Positions 22,439-30,482 of a DNA stretch of 30,482 nucleotides are shown here, piece by piece. Under the pieces are notes generated by a model, which was given only the letters and a program-made list of their open reading frames with translations, was not told where the DNA came from and made no database searches. The DNA lies in contig URCK01000012.1 in NCBI GenBank assembly GCA_900546295.1, positions 1-30,482 on the forward strand. The letters are read 5' to 3'. A program made the position numbers and the translations under genes. The stretch's first letter is position 1, and every line of letters starts with the position of its first letter. This stretch comes from an uncultured Eubacteriales bacterium. Its GTDB lineage: Bacteria; Bacillota; Clostridia; Oscillospirales; Oscillospiraceae.

Positions 22439-22474
22439 AAAGTCTGCCGAACCGCATGGGGTTCGGCAGACTTT
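22439..22474. terminator. bidirectional terminator between convergent genes
   Basis: AAAGTCTGCCGAACC (22439-22453), loop of 6, then its 15-base complement (22460-22474), with T tracts on plus (CTTTTCTCTTTG) and A tracts upstream that give TTTTTT on minus. Confidence 0.9.
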
Positions 22475-22510
22475 TCTCTTTGTTTGCGTCAGCACGGCGG
22501 TTGGTCTTTC

Positions 22511-24262
22511 TCAGCCGCTCAGCTCGCGGATCTCCGTCTGAATGAGTTTGCCCGCCGCAGCGGCGAGCTGATCCATGCGGCGGATGCGGGCAAGGTCGCG
22601 GCCGTAGATGGTATTCGCGGCGGGAACGCTTGCATTCTCGCCCATGAAGACGGCGGCGACGCGCACGCCCTCAGCGCGCAGTGCGCGCACCTCCTCGGCG
22701 GTGTCGTCGATGCCGGCCTGCCCGTCGTATTCCCGGCTGAGGGGGATCTTGCCGCTCGGCAGAATTTTGTGGCTGTCGTCCGGGCTTGCGTCGGTCAGCA
22801 GGATGAGCAGGTGCTTGTCCGCGGGCGCGGACTTCATCAGCTCTCCCGCCGCACGCAGCGCAAGGCCGTCGCGGTTCCACCCGGCGGCAAAGTAGTCGAA
22901 GACCCTGCGCTCGCCGTTCTTGTCGCCAAAATCCTTCAAAATGCGCAGCACCGTGTAGCCGCGCAGGCTGCAAAAGCTCGTCACGCGCACAGGGATGGCG
23001 CAGGAGGCGAGGCTCTTTGCAAGAATATAGCCCTGAATGGCGATCGTCTCCTGGCAGTGCAGACGCGAGGCCGAGCCGTCGAGCATCACATCGACCGTGA
23101 AGCCGGGGCGCGGCTCTTCGTCGCTGCGTAAGAATACACGATCGTCGCGCAGCACCGGCTCGCGCCAGACGCGCGTGCCGTCCAGGCGGCCCTGCCGGGC
23201 CGTCACGTCCGTGGGCTGCTGGTGGATAAGCATGCAGTTGCAGATCTGCTCCGTCAGGCGCAGCAGCGCGTTCTCATAGAGCGCGTTGTCGCGCGAAAAG
23301 GCAGCGCGGTTGCGCTTGGCCTGTTCCTCCGCCTGTTCAAAAAGACGCTTTGTGTCGGCACTCATGGGCTGATCCGGCGCGCTCTCCCCCTTGGTGAACC
23401 ACAGGTGGCAGCCAAGGTGGCTGCCGGTGCAGAGCTGCTGCTCGATGCGCGCAAGGCGCTGGGGAGAATAGATGCTGCGGCCGAAGCAGCGCTCGATATA
23501 GTCGCGGTCCTGCCCCTCGCGCTCATTGGAGCGCAGGTGCGATCTCAGCGCGTTCGATGCGCGCACCATGCCGTTTTCGCCCGCCGCAGCGGAGCGGCCG
23601 ATCGTCAGATCGTCCGTGCGGACGATCTCCGTCGGCAAAAGCTTTGTGAGCAGCGGCGCCCACTTGTCGCCAAAGTGCAGGCGCAGCGGCTCTTTTTTGT
23701 GCACGCTTCCGTCGAATTGCAGATACTTTTCAAAGGCCGCGAGCACCGCGGCCTCTATTTCGTCCCCGCTCATCGTATCATGGCAGGCAAGGGCCGTCGA
23801 AAGTCCCTTTTCCCACGGCGCGAGCAGCGGCGGCTTTTGCGAAAGCACCGCCTTCCATCGCGCGGACTGGAGCGCGTAGACGAGCTGGTTCTTGTCCATC
23901 CACTCCTGACGCGAGAGCTGATATTCGGATGCAAAGAATTCCGTGGCGTGCGCGCGCCGCAGCTCCTCGAGCACAGGCCGATCGGGGAGCTCTTTTTCAT
24001 ATGCGGCGTTTTCCAGCGCCAGCCATGCAAGATCGTCAAAGGTCGCCTGCCGCACATCGCCCGTCCAGTGTGCAAAAAGGCGGCGCGGCATCTCGTCGCC
24101 GAACCACTTGTGCACAAATCCGATGACGCAGTTCATATAAAAGTCCGGTTTTCCGTCCGCTTTGAGCGCCAGAAACTGCGGCTCAAAGGTATAGTCCCCG
24201 CACGCCGTCCATACGAGGTTGATCGCCCGCCGCTGCTGGGCGGAATAGCCTGCCGTCTCCAT
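22511..24262 (-). CDS. VWA-domain protein, partner of the MoxR ATPase (NorD/ViaA-like)
   Basis: A 583-aa protein. The N-terminal two thirds are charged and without a recognised domain. The C-terminal part is a von Willebrand factor A domain with the MIDAS motif DGSAS (in TVDVMLDGSAS) and LLILLTDASPDD further on. It resembles NorD/CobT/ViaA-type proteins, which work with MoxR-family AAA+ ATPases to insert metals or assemble enzymes. It starts 1 base after the upstream MoxR gene's stop, so the two are translationally coupled. No target enzyme gene lies nearby. Confidence 0.83.
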   Translation of the reverse strand: METAGYSAQQRRAINLVWTACGDYTFEPQFLALKADGKPDFYMNCVIGFVHKWFGDEMPRRLFAHWTGDVRQATFDDLAWLALENAAYEKELPDRPVLEELRRAHATEFFASEYQLSRQEWMDKNQLVYALQSARWKAVLSQKPPLLAPWEKGLSTALACHDTMSGDEIEAAVLAAFEKYLQFDGSVHKKEPLRLHFGDKWAPLLTKLLPTEIVRTDDLTIGRSAAAGENGMVRASNALRSHLRSNEREGQDRDYIERCFGRSIYSPQRLARIEQQLCTGSHLGCHLWFTKGESAPDQPMSADTKRLFEQAEEQAKRNRAAFSRDNALYENALLRLTEQICNCMLIHQQPTDVTARQGRLDGTRVWREPVLRDDRVFLRSDEEPRPGFTVDVMLDGSASRLHCQETIAIQGYILAKSLASCAIPVRVTSFCSLRGYTVLRILKDFGDKNGERRVFDYFAAGWNRDGLALRAAGELMKSAPADKHLLILLTDASPDDSHKILPSGKIPLSREYDGQAGIDDTAEEVRALRAEGVRVAAVFMGENASVPAANTIYGRDLARIRRMDQLAAAAGKLIQTEIRELSG

Positions 24263-24263
24263 A

Positions 24264-25178
24264 TCAGTCAGAAAAGAGGCGGCTTCTGTCGAGCTTTGCG
24301 GGGATGCGCGCGGCGATCACGTCGCGGATGAGCCCCTGCTCATAAGCGTCGAAGGCCTTGTTTGTAATGCCCATATCGAGCGCGGTTCCCGCGCTCACGC
24401 CGCGCCGGATCAGGCGCAGCGCATCGAGAAGACCGCGCAGATCCAGCGCCTTTTCCGAGATCTCCGCGTTTTCACACTTCTTTTGCAGGTCAAGGAAGAG
24501 CTGCACGAACTGCCCGCAGTATTTTTTCTCAAGTGTCGGGAATTCGTCGCCGAGCAGACGCGCAAGACCGCTTTCGTCGATCGGCGGCATCTGGATGACG
24601 ACAAAGCGCGAGGTCAGTGCCTCGTTCAGCTCGCGCGTGCCCGCGTAACCGTAGTTCATCGTGCCGATGAAGCGCGCGGCGGGATCGACCTCCACGCGCT
24701 CGTAGCCGGGAACGTCGATGGCGCGGCGGAAGTCGAGCGTCGCATGCAGCACGGCCAGCGCCTCGTTTTTCGCCATATTGATCTCGTCGAGCACACCGAA
24801 GCCGCCATTCCTCGCGCAAAGGTACACCGGCCCCGGACGGAAGCGGACCTCGCCGCCTTCAAAGGTGTCCATGCCGATGAGGCTCGCCGCGTCCATGTTG
24901 ACATGGAACGACACATCCCACGCGGGGCGCGCGAAAGCCTGCGCGAGGTTTTCCGCCAGCACGTTCTTGCCCGTCGCCTTGCTGCCCGCGAGCAGCAGGT
25001 TTTCCCCGCACAAGATGGCGGCGGCGGCCGCCTCCCACACGTCCTTACCGTAATAATGATAGCGCGGCTTCGGCACGCGGTCTTGCAGCTCCGGCGGCGT
25101 CGGATACTGCGCGCGGAACGCCCGAATGCCATCGAGAAGCTCAGCGCTGAACCCCTCCTGCTTCAAAAAATCCAACAT
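24264..25178 (-). CDS. MoxR-family AAA+ ATPase
   Basis: A 304-aa AAA+ protein. Walker A is GSKATGKN (about residues 66-73), Walker B is GVLDEINMA near 127-135, and MNYGYAGTRELNEALTSRF carries sensor 1 and the arginine finger region. MDTFEGGEVRFRPGPVYLCAR is the MoxR/CbbQ/NorQ insert pattern. These ATPases remodel or activate protein complexes together with VWA partners. The promoter TTGCAA-N16-TATGAT lies upstream, and the VWA gene follows directly. Confidence 0.87.
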   Translation of the reverse strand: MLDFLKQEGFSAELLDGIRAFRAQYPTPPELQDRVPKPRYHYYGKDVWEAAAAAILCGENLLLAGSKATGKNVLAENLAQAFARPAWDVSFHVNMDAASLIGMDTFEGGEVRFRPGPVYLCARNGGFGVLDEINMAKNEALAVLHATLDFRRAIDVPGYERVEVDPAARFIGTMNYGYAGTRELNEALTSRFVVIQMPPIDESGLARLLGDEFPTLEKKYCGQFVQLFLDLQKKCENAEISEKALDLRGLLDALRLIRRGVSAGTALDMGITNKAFDAYEQGLIRDVIAARIPAKLDRSRLFSD

Positions 25179-25228
25179 TTTCGATCACTCTTTTCGCTTG
25201 CGTGCCCTGCACGCCTTCTTTCGCCCTC

Positions 25229-25256
25229 ATCATAGCACGCGAAAAGGAGTTTGCAA
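25229..25256 (-). promoter_or_regulatory. sigma-A promoter of the MoxR-VWA operon
   Basis: Minus strand TTGCAA (25251-25256), 16-base spacer, TATGAT (25229-25234), 51 bases above the MoxR start codon. Confidence 0.65.
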
Positions 25257-25346
25257 GGCCTATTTCCGGTTTTTTTCAAATCTCTAACACGCCGCCCTCC
25301 CTCCGCGCCGACGCGGGAGAGCCCCCGGCGGCACGAAGCGATCCTG

Positions 25347-26534
25347 TTACGTCTCGTCCGCAAGATACCGCATCGCGCCGCAGGTGAGCAGCGCGCTGCC
25401 GCGCGGCAGGATGTCCTCGTTGAAAACGACGCTCTCGTTGTGCATGGGCTTTCCGTAGCGCGCGTCCTCCTGCGCCGTGCCCGCGCCCAGCAGCAGATAC
25501 GCGCACGGCAGCTCGTAGGTGTAGGAGGCAAAGTCCTCCGAGCCCATGCCGCCCTCGCTCAGGCGATAGACGCTTTTTTCGCCGAAGAGCGCCTCCGCGC
25601 ACTGCGCCATCCGCTCGGTGAGCGCCGCGTCATTTTGAAGCGGCGGCGCGCTTGCAAGCTCCTCAACGACCGCGCTGCCGCGGAAAGCCTTTGCCGTCGC
25701 CTCCGCGATCTCTCCGATGCGGCGCAGGATCTGCGCCGTCACATCGCGGTCAAACGTGCGGATGGTCCCCTCCATCACCGCCTCCTGCGGGATGATGTTG
25801 GGCGCCTGCCCCGCGCTGAAGCGGCCCAGGGTCACGATGGCGGGCGTCTTTGCGTTCAGCTCGCGCGCCGTGATCTCCTGAAGGGCAAGGTAGATGTGCG
25901 CTGAGATGTTGATCGGGTCAACGCCCGTCTCCGGCATTGCCCCATGGCAGCCGACGCCGGAAACCGTGATGCGAAACAGCGTGCAGCCTGCCATAAACGT
26001 CCCCTTGCCGCACAGCACAAGGCCCGACGGCGTGCCGGAGTTCACATGCAGCGCCAGCGCCGCGCCCGGCTTCGGCGCATCCAGAACGCCCGCTTTGAGC
26101 ATGGCCTTCGCGCCCGTAAAGCCCTCCTCGTCGGGCTGGAAGACGAGCTTCACCGTGCCGTTCAGCTCCGATTGGTGCGCGCGCAGAAGTTCCGCCGCGC
26201 CCAGCAGCATGGCCGCGTGCATATCGTGCCCGCAGGCGTGCATATTTCCGTTTTCCGAGCGGAAGGCAAGGTCGGTCTTCTCCGCCACCTTGAGCGCGTC
26301 CATGTCTGCGCGCAGCAGCACGCAGCGCCCCGTGTCTTTTCCCGTGATCTCCGCGACCACGCCGCCGCCAAGTCTGCGCGGCGCATAGCCCATCTCGCGC
26401 AGGCGCTGCTCGACAAATCGCACTGTCTGCGGCAGTTCCGCTCCCACCTCCGGCGCGCGGTGGATCGTCCGTCGGTCTGAGAGGATCGCATCCCTGTGCG
26501 CCATGCTCTCTTGCAGTAATTTCGTTGCATCCAT
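25347..26534 (-). CDS. M20 family amidohydrolase/aminoacylase
   Basis: A 395-aa metallo-hydrolase of the M20D/AmhX-HipO group. It has DMDAL, HACGHDMH (99-106) with the metal-binding Cys and His, FQPDEEG (132-138) with the catalytic Glu, the lid-domain segment GCHGAMPETGVDP, and GSEDF and PMHNESV near the end. These enzymes hydrolyse N-acyl amino acids or related amides in the cytoplasm. GAAGGA is found before the ATG. It starts 18 bases after the NhaC gene, so antiporter and hydrolase form one operon; the antiporter may import the substrate or balance Na+/H+ during its use. Confidence 0.92.
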   Translation of the reverse strand: MDATKLLQESMAHRDAILSDRRTIHRAPEVGAELPQTVRFVEQRLREMGYAPRRLGGGVVAEITGKDTGRCVLLRADMDALKVAEKTDLAFRSENGNMHACGHDMHAAMLLGAAELLRAHQSELNGTVKLVFQPDEEGFTGAKAMLKAGVLDAPKPGAALALHVNSGTPSGLVLCGKGTFMAGCTLFRITVSGVGCHGAMPETGVDPINISAHIYLALQEITARELNAKTPAIVTLGRFSAGQAPNIIPQEAVMEGTIRTFDRDVTAQILRRIGEIAEATAKAFRGSAVVEELASAPPLQNDAALTERMAQCAEALFGEKSVYRLSEGGMGSEDFASYTYELPCAYLLLGAGTAQEDARYGKPMHNESVVFNEDILPRGSALLTCGAMRYLADET

Positions 26535-26552
26535 GGTATCATTCCTTCTTTC

Positions 26553-27866
26553 TTATCGCTGTACGGCCTGTTTCTTTTCCCTTCTCCGCGCCGCCGCGTG
26601 CCGCACAAGCTCGCAAAGCGGCAGGAGATATAGATAGCATGCCAGTGCAATACTCGCCGTCGGCGCGCCGACGGTCGAAAGCGGCGTCGCCCCCGCGATC
26701 GACCATGGGATGAGCGGCGCGACGAGCACGGCGCTGTTTTCAAGGTTGATGGCAAACTCCTCCTCGTCCTTTTGCGACGGCGCGCAGAGCTGATGCGTCA
26801 GGATGATCGTCAGCGTCTGGTTGCAGGCAACAAGCCCCGCGAGCAGTGCCGTCAAAAGCATGGAGGTATAGGGTGAGGTGCGCTCGCTGAGCGCCGTGAT
26901 GCGCTCGCAAAGGCGGTCGAGCAGCCCCGTTTCGCGGAAGATGCCGGAATAGGCCGACGAGATCATCACGATCATCGACACGCGCAGCATCGAGAGGATC
27001 CCCCCGCCGTTGAGCATCGCGCCCACCGCCGCATCCGCCGCCGTATAGCCGAAGACCGCCGTTCTAAGGAGCGTCAATGCGTCCATGTGACGCAGGATTA
27101 CGCACAGCAGCAAGGATGCGAGGATGCTCGCCGCCATCGCCCGCTTGACCTTCACGCGGAAAGCCGCCAGCACCAGAATGAGCACCGCCGGCAGGCACAT
27201 AATAGGAAGGAGCGTCATCTCGCGGCCGTAAAGCGGCCACAGGTCCGCCTTTGCGCCGCCATCGCCGCGCGAGAGGCCCAGCGCAAGGTAAACGGCACAG
27301 CTCAGGAGGAACGGCACAAGCCCCGTTTTGACCATGCGGCGGATGTTGTCGTAAATGTCGGTTCCCGTCAGCTCGCTCACAAGCAGCGCGCTCGTTGAAA
27401 CCGGCGAGCAGCGGTCGCCGAAGTAGACGCCCGAGAGCATCGCCCCGCCCAGCAGCAGCGGGTCCATCCCCATCGACACGCCAACGCTCACGCAGATGGT
27501 GCCCATCGTCGCCGCTGTGCCGAAGGCCGTGCCCGTCAGCACGGACACGCCGCAGTTCAAAAGGAAGGTCATCAGCAGCAGTATCTTCGGCTGGATAAGA
27601 TCCACCGCGCAGCAGATGATGAGCGGCAGCGCGCCGCAGGCGCGCCAGAAGGCCGTCAGCACGCCGATGAGCTGGAACACGAGCAGCACGCTTCCCGACG
27701 TTTTCACGCCCGCACCGATCATCTTTCCCAGCGCCCGCCATGAATAGCCCTGTTTTTTCCCGTAGAAAACAAAAATCACCAGTCCCGCCGAAAGCGCATA
27801 GAGGATGTTCCCTCCCAGCGCAAGACACACCAGCAGTGAAGTGCAGAATGCTCCGATCGCGATCAT
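26553..27866 (-). CDS. NhaC-family Na+/H+ antiporter-like transporter
   Basis: A 437-aa membrane protein with about 11-12 helices. The start is the ATG at 27866 (MIAIGAFCTSLLVCLALGGN), which has GGAGGGGAC upstream; a far longer frame on this strand is only the antisense of the phosphate transporter. SVLTGTAFGTAATMG and GDRCSPVSTS are the characteristic loops of NhaC-family transporters, repeated in part in the second half (PWSIAGATPLSTVG). Members exchange Na+ for H+ or take up amino acids or malate with Na+. It has its own promoter and is followed by the M20 amidohydrolase. Confidence 0.9.
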   Translation of the reverse strand: MIAIGAFCTSLLVCLALGGNILYALSAGLVIFVFYGKKQGYSWRALGKMIGAGVKTSGSVLLVFQLIGVLTAFWRACGALPLIICCAVDLIQPKILLLMTFLLNCGVSVLTGTAFGTAATMGTICVSVGVSMGMDPLLLGGAMLSGVYFGDRCSPVSTSALLVSELTGTDIYDNIRRMVKTGLVPFLLSCAVYLALGLSRGDGGAKADLWPLYGREMTLLPIMCLPAVLILVLAAFRVKVKRAMAASILASLLLCVILRHMDALTLLRTAVFGYTAADAAVGAMLNGGGILSMLRVSMIVMISSAYSGIFRETGLLDRLCERITALSERTSPYTSMLLTALLAGLVACNQTLTIILTHQLCAPSQKDEEEFAINLENSAVLVAPLIPWSIAGATPLSTVGAPTASIALACYLYLLPLCELVRHAAARRREKKQAVQR

Positions 27867-27891
27867 AGCCGTCCCCTCCGTTCTCTGCCGT

Positions 27892-27920
27892 ATTATACCA
27901 CGCCGCTTTCTTTCTGAAAA
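27892..27920 (-). promoter_or_regulatory. sigma-A promoter of the NhaC-M20 operon
   Basis: Minus strand TTTTCA (27915-27920), 17-base spacer, TATAAT (27892-27897). Confidence 0.7.
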
Positions 27921-27988
27921 GCGCAAAGAAAAGTGTGTGCTTTTTCGCCGCGATTTTACACGAATTTTACAATTCTCCGCTTGCAGAT

Positions 27989-28016
27989 TTGACAAATGGG
28001 ATTTATTCTCTATTAT
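27989..28016 (+). promoter_or_regulatory. sigma-A promoter of the Na/phosphate cotransporter gene
   Basis: TTGACA (27989-27994), 16-base spacer, TATTAT (28011-28016), 36 bases before the start codon. It is divergent from the NhaC promoter, about 70 bases away. Confidence 0.75.
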
Positions 28017-28052
28017 GGTCAAGAATGAATGTGAAAAAGGAAATGAAAAGAT

Positions 28053-29822
28053 ATGGATATCTTCAACGTACTGACGATGATCGGCGGGCTTTCGCTCTTT
28101 CTCTTCGGCATGAATCTCATGGGTCAGGCGCTCGAGCGCCGCGCGGGCGATAAGCTCCGCTCCCTGCTCGACCGGATGACGAGCGGCGTTTTCGCAGGCT
28201 TCCTCACGGGTCTTTGCATCACCGCCATCATCCAGAGCTCCTCTGCCACCACCGTCATGGTGGTCGGCTTTGTCAACTCCGGCCTCATGACGCTGCGTCA
28301 GGCAATCAACGTCATCATGGGCGCGAACGTCGGCACGACGGTCACCGCCTGGCTCTTGAGTCTCAGCGGCATCGACTCGGGCAATGTCTGGGTGCAGCTT
28401 TTGAAGCCCAGCTCCTTCACGCCCATTCTTGCGCTTATCGGCATCATCAACTATATGTTCTGCCGCAGCAGCAAGAAAAAGGACACCGGCATGATCCTGC
28501 TCGGCTTTGCAACGCTCATGTTCGGCATGGAGACGATGAGCGGTGCCGTCGCGGGGCTCAAGGATGTGCCTGCCTTTACGGATCTTTTCATTGCCTTTAA
28601 GAATCCTGTCCTCGGCGTACTCGCCGGTGCGATCCTCACCGCCGTCATTCAGTCGAGTTCGGCGTCCGTCGGTATTTTGCAGGCGCTCGCCGTCACCGGC
28701 TCTGTGAGCTACGCCGCGGCCATCCCCATCATCATGGGGCAGAACATCGGCACCACCGTCACGGCCATGATCTCCTCGATCGGCACGAACAAAAACGCCA
28801 AGCGTGCCGCTGTTGTGCACCTTCTTTTCAATGTCATTGGCGTTGTGGTGCTGCTCACGCTCTTTTGCATCGTGCGCGCGGCGTTCGCTCCCGCGCTTTT
28901 GAACGAATCCGCCACGATGTACGGCATCGCCGTCGCGCACTCGGCATTCAACCTTCTCTGCACGGCGATCCTCCTGCCCGCGGGCAGCCTTCTTGAAAAG
29001 CTTGCCTGCCGCATCGTGCCCGACGATGCGCGCGTTGAGGTCGTCACCGAACTTGACGAACGTCTGCTGCCCACGCCCTCGCTCGCCCTGCGCCAGAGCC
29101 GCGCTGTCGCCTGTGAGATGGCCGAGTGCTCCGTGCGTGCGCTGAACAATGCCCTCACCGCACTCACCGCCAACACGCCTGAGCTCGCCCAGAGCATCCG
29201 CGACGACGAGGAGCGCTGCGACCACTATGAGGACATCCTCGGCACCTATCTTGTCAAGCTCAGCGCGCAGAAGCTGGGCCGCGCCGAGAGCGAGGAATCG
29301 ACCGAGCTTTTGAAGACCATCGGCGACTTTGAGCGCATCTCCGACCACGCCGTCAACATTCTCTCCTCCGCCGAGGAGATGACGCGCAAAAACCTCACCT
29401 TTTCCGCCAATGCGAAAAATGAGCTCATCACCATCACCTCCGCCATCCGCGAGATCCTCTCGCTCGCGCTCAAGGCCTTTGAGCGCCGCGACAACGACAT
29501 CGCCTCGCAGGTGGAGCCTCTTGAGCAGGTCATCGACACGCTCAAAGAGCAGATGCGCACGCGTCACATTCTGAGAATGCAGCAGGGCCAGTGCAGCATC
29601 GAGGCGGGCTTTGTCCTCTCAGACCTCCTCACGGACTTGGAGCGCACCTCCGACCACTGCTCCAACATCGCCGGCTGCATCATCGACGCAAGCCACCACA
29701 ACCTCAACCTGCACGAAACGCTCCGCGAGGCCAAGGCCGCGGACAGCGGCTTCCAGAGCACCTTCCACTCCTATGCGGAAAAATATCAGCTCCCCCTCCC
29801 CCCCACCGAACAGACGCTGTGA
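28053..29822 (+). CDS. Na/Pi cotransporter family protein with PhoU-like domain (NptA-like)
   Basis: A 589-aa protein. Two inverted Na/Pi repeats are visible: QSSSATT at 61-67 and QSSSAS at 200-205, each followed by the conserved G(A/Q)N(V/I)GTTVTA loop, within about nine membrane helices up to residue 330. From about 350 on comes a cytoplasmic helical PhoU-like domain with two repeats. The protein takes up phosphate with Na+, or works with c-di-AMP in related lineages. No Pho-box was looked for successfully. AAGGA precedes the ATG by 11 bases. Confidence 0.93.
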   Translation: MDIFNVLTMIGGLSLFLFGMNLMGQALERRAGDKLRSLLDRMTSGVFAGFLTGLCITAIIQSSSATTVMVVGFVNSGLMTLRQAINVIMGANVGTTVTAWLLSLSGIDSGNVWVQLLKPSSFTPILALIGIINYMFCRSSKKKDTGMILLGFATLMFGMETMSGAVAGLKDVPAFTDLFIAFKNPVLGVLAGAILTAVIQSSSASVGILQALAVTGSVSYAAAIPIIMGQNIGTTVTAMISSIGTNKNAKRAAVVHLLFNVIGVVVLLTLFCIVRAAFAPALLNESATMYGIAVAHSAFNLLCTAILLPAGSLLEKLACRIVPDDARVEVVTELDERLLPTPSLALRQSRAVACEMAECSVRALNNALTALTANTPELAQSIRDDEERCDHYEDILGTYLVKLSAQKLGRAESEESTELLKTIGDFERISDHAVNILSSAEEMTRKNLTFSANAKNELITITSAIREILSLALKAFERRDNDIASQVEPLEQVIDTLKEQMRTRHILRMQQGQCSIEAGFVLSDLLTDLERTSDHCSNIAGCIIDASHHNLNLHETLREAKAADSGFQSTFHSYAEKYQLPLPPTEQTL

Positions 29823-29829
29823 TTTTTTC

Positions 29830-29858
29830 TTGTCAAGGCTCACATTCTCTGCTATACT
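29830..29858 (+). promoter_or_regulatory. sigma-A promoter of the zinc-ribbon gene
   Basis: TTGTCA (29830-29835), 17-base spacer, TATACT (29853-29858). It starts 7 bases after the NptA-like stop, so the next gene is independently transcribed. Confidence 0.75.
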
Positions 29859-29914
29859 ATGTAGCCGAAATGTACGTGCGGCGACAGCGCCGGACGAAGA
29901 AAGGAAGATAGACT

Positions 29915-30139
29915 ATGGACGCCATTTATGAGATCGACCTGCAGGACTGCCCCTATTGCCGCGGCACCGGCACGGTCGAGGATGAGCAGGGCTGGTGCGT
30001 TTATGTCACCTGCCTCGACTGCGGCGCGCAGACCGCGCACGCGAGCTACGAAACGCCCGAGGAGCGTTTGGCCGCCGCGCAGCAGGTCGCGCACCTGTGG
30101 AACATCGGCAAGGTCCTCAACCCCGGCGTGGGCGACTGA
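29915..30139 (+). CDS. small zinc-ribbon protein, Lar-like
   Basis: A 74-aa protein with two CxxC knuckles (C12-C15 in DCPYCRGTG and C33-C36 in TCLDCGAQ) and a C-terminal AHLWNIGK reminiscent of the AxxxWN motif of Lar-type restriction-alleviation proteins and related zinc ribbons. AAAGGA is upstream of the ATG. It has its own promoter and terminator. Lar relieves type I restriction in phages; in a chromosome without nearby phage genes another role is equally likely, so the family is a loose call. Confidence 0.7.
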   Translation: MDAIYEIDLQDCPYCRGTGTVEDEQGWCVYVTCLDCGAQTAHASYETPEERLAAAQQVAHLWNIGKVLNPGVGD

Positions 30140-30157
30140 GCCTGCCGGATATGTAAG

Positions 30158-30191
30158 AAAAGGACGGAAAGCGCTGCTTTCCGTCCTTTTT
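30158..30191 (+). terminator. rho-independent terminator of the zinc-ribbon gene
   Basis: AAAAGGACGGAAAGC (30158-30172), loop GCT, then the 15-base complement (30176-30190) ending in a T-tract. Confidence 0.9.
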
Positions 30192-30232
30192 GCCGCTCAA
30201 CCGCCGTTTGAGCGTGCGAAACTTTCCCTCCA

Positions 30233-30261
30233 TTGCGCGCTCAACCGCAATGGGCTATACT
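30233..30261 (+). promoter_or_regulatory. probable promoter of the XRE gene
   Basis: TTGCGC (30233-30238), 17-base spacer, TATACT (30256-30261). The -35 box is weak; the -10 box is good. Confidence 0.55.
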
Positions 30262-30310
30262 GAGCACATCAAGGACGTCCTCACTTTACAGGAAACGGAG
30301 TTTTGCCTTT

Positions 30311-30445
30311 ATGAATATCGACATTGGCAGCAAGATCAAAGCACTGCGCCTATCCAAAAGCATGACGCAGGAACAGCTGGCAAAAGCCCTCCACGTGAGT
30401 GCGCAGGCCGTAAGCAAGTGGGAGATCGGAGTTTCCCATAGTTAA
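30311..30445 (+). pseudogene. XRE-family HTH regulator, truncated after the recognition helix
   Basis: From the ATG at 30311 (GGAG upstream) 44 residues are encoded: IGSKIKALRLSKSMTQEQLA, then LHVSAQAVSKWEIGVSHS and TAA. The HTH_3 motif is complete through SKWE.G, but the usual continuation (xYPDI, then a dimerisation or effector domain) is replaced by an AT-rich stretch of unlike composition to the window's right end. A frameshift, deletion or insertion at about 30430-30440 seems to have cut the gene. The short protein could still bind DNA. Confidence 0.65.
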
Positions 30446-30482
30446 AGATACCACACCAAATATGATGAACCCACGCTTATAC

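Noticed and set aside
27867..29567. A very long minus-strand open frame continuing upstream of the NhaC gene, about 1000 codons in total
   Set aside because: It is antisense to the well-supported Na/Pi cotransporter, has low-complexity His/Arg/Gly/Asp-rich composition, and NhaC has its own ribosome binding site at 27866.
1..30482. tRNA genes, rRNA genes and CRISPR arrays
   Set aside because: Intergenic regions were read for T-loop sequences, clover-leaf stems and regularly spaced repeats; none was found, within the limits of reading by eye.

Overview
The window looks like chromosome of a GC-rich anaerobic Firmicute, probably a gut Clostridia (Oscillospiraceae-like). The grounds are strong AGGAGG-type ribosome binding sites, sigma-A promoters with TATAAT-like -10 boxes, two radical SAM enzymes in one operon, a sigma-54 activator with a PAS-like sensor, NhaC and NptA sodium transporters, and debris typical of Clostridia integrative elements. 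This is inferred from gene content; no rRNA or tRNA gene was seen.

Left part (1-12.8 kb): accessory, scarred DNA. It opens with the end of an ArdA-like mobile-element protein and an AT-rich CPBP membrane protease. Next comes a broken element gene fused in frame to a 5'-truncated IS3-family transposase. The IS right end abuts the last codons of a CCA-adding enzyme. A minus-strand metal operon follows (HMA chaperone, DUF6110-like protein, P1B-type ATPase). Then a tightly overlapping minus-strand operon (two methyltransferases, an alpha/beta hydrolase, and fragments of an ATC-hydrolase-like and a ketopantoate-reductase-like gene) runs from a promoter whose -35 box lies inside one of three GTTAG-N6-CTAA(C/T) operators. 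Plus-strand genes for a small membrane protein and a NapH-like polyferredoxin follow, then a chimeric XRE remnant, a MATE exporter with a clear promoter, and a decayed carbohydrate-binding-domain gene.

Middle (13.1-18.9 kb): a peptide and small-molecule catabolism block. A C69 dipeptidase and a DmpA-type P1 peptidase form a minus-strand operon. Divergent from it is a sigma-54 activator gene (PAS-like, AAA+, Fis HTH). Past its terminator lie a palindrome and an almost perfect -24/-12 promoter that should drive an SDR dehydrogenase, so regulator, enhancer, promoter and target are all visible. The next gene, a membrane protein, is cut off after about 40 codons.

Right part (18.9-30.5 kb): mostly intact, housekeeping-like genes. 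There is a three-gene operon (acidic 130-aa protein, radical SAM with a C-terminal Cys cluster, HemN-like radical SAM), a coiled-coil protein, a MoxR ATPase/VWA pair, an NhaC antiporter-M20 amidohydrolase operon, a divergent Na/phosphate cotransporter with PhoU-like tail, a Lar-like zinc ribbon protein, and an XRE regulator that breaks off near the right edge.

No CRISPR array, phage module or wholly unknown multigene system is obvious. The best candidates for undescribed biology are the three-gene radical SAM cassette, the operator-controlled methyltransferase/hydrolase operon, and the metal ATPase with an S-C-A membrane motif.
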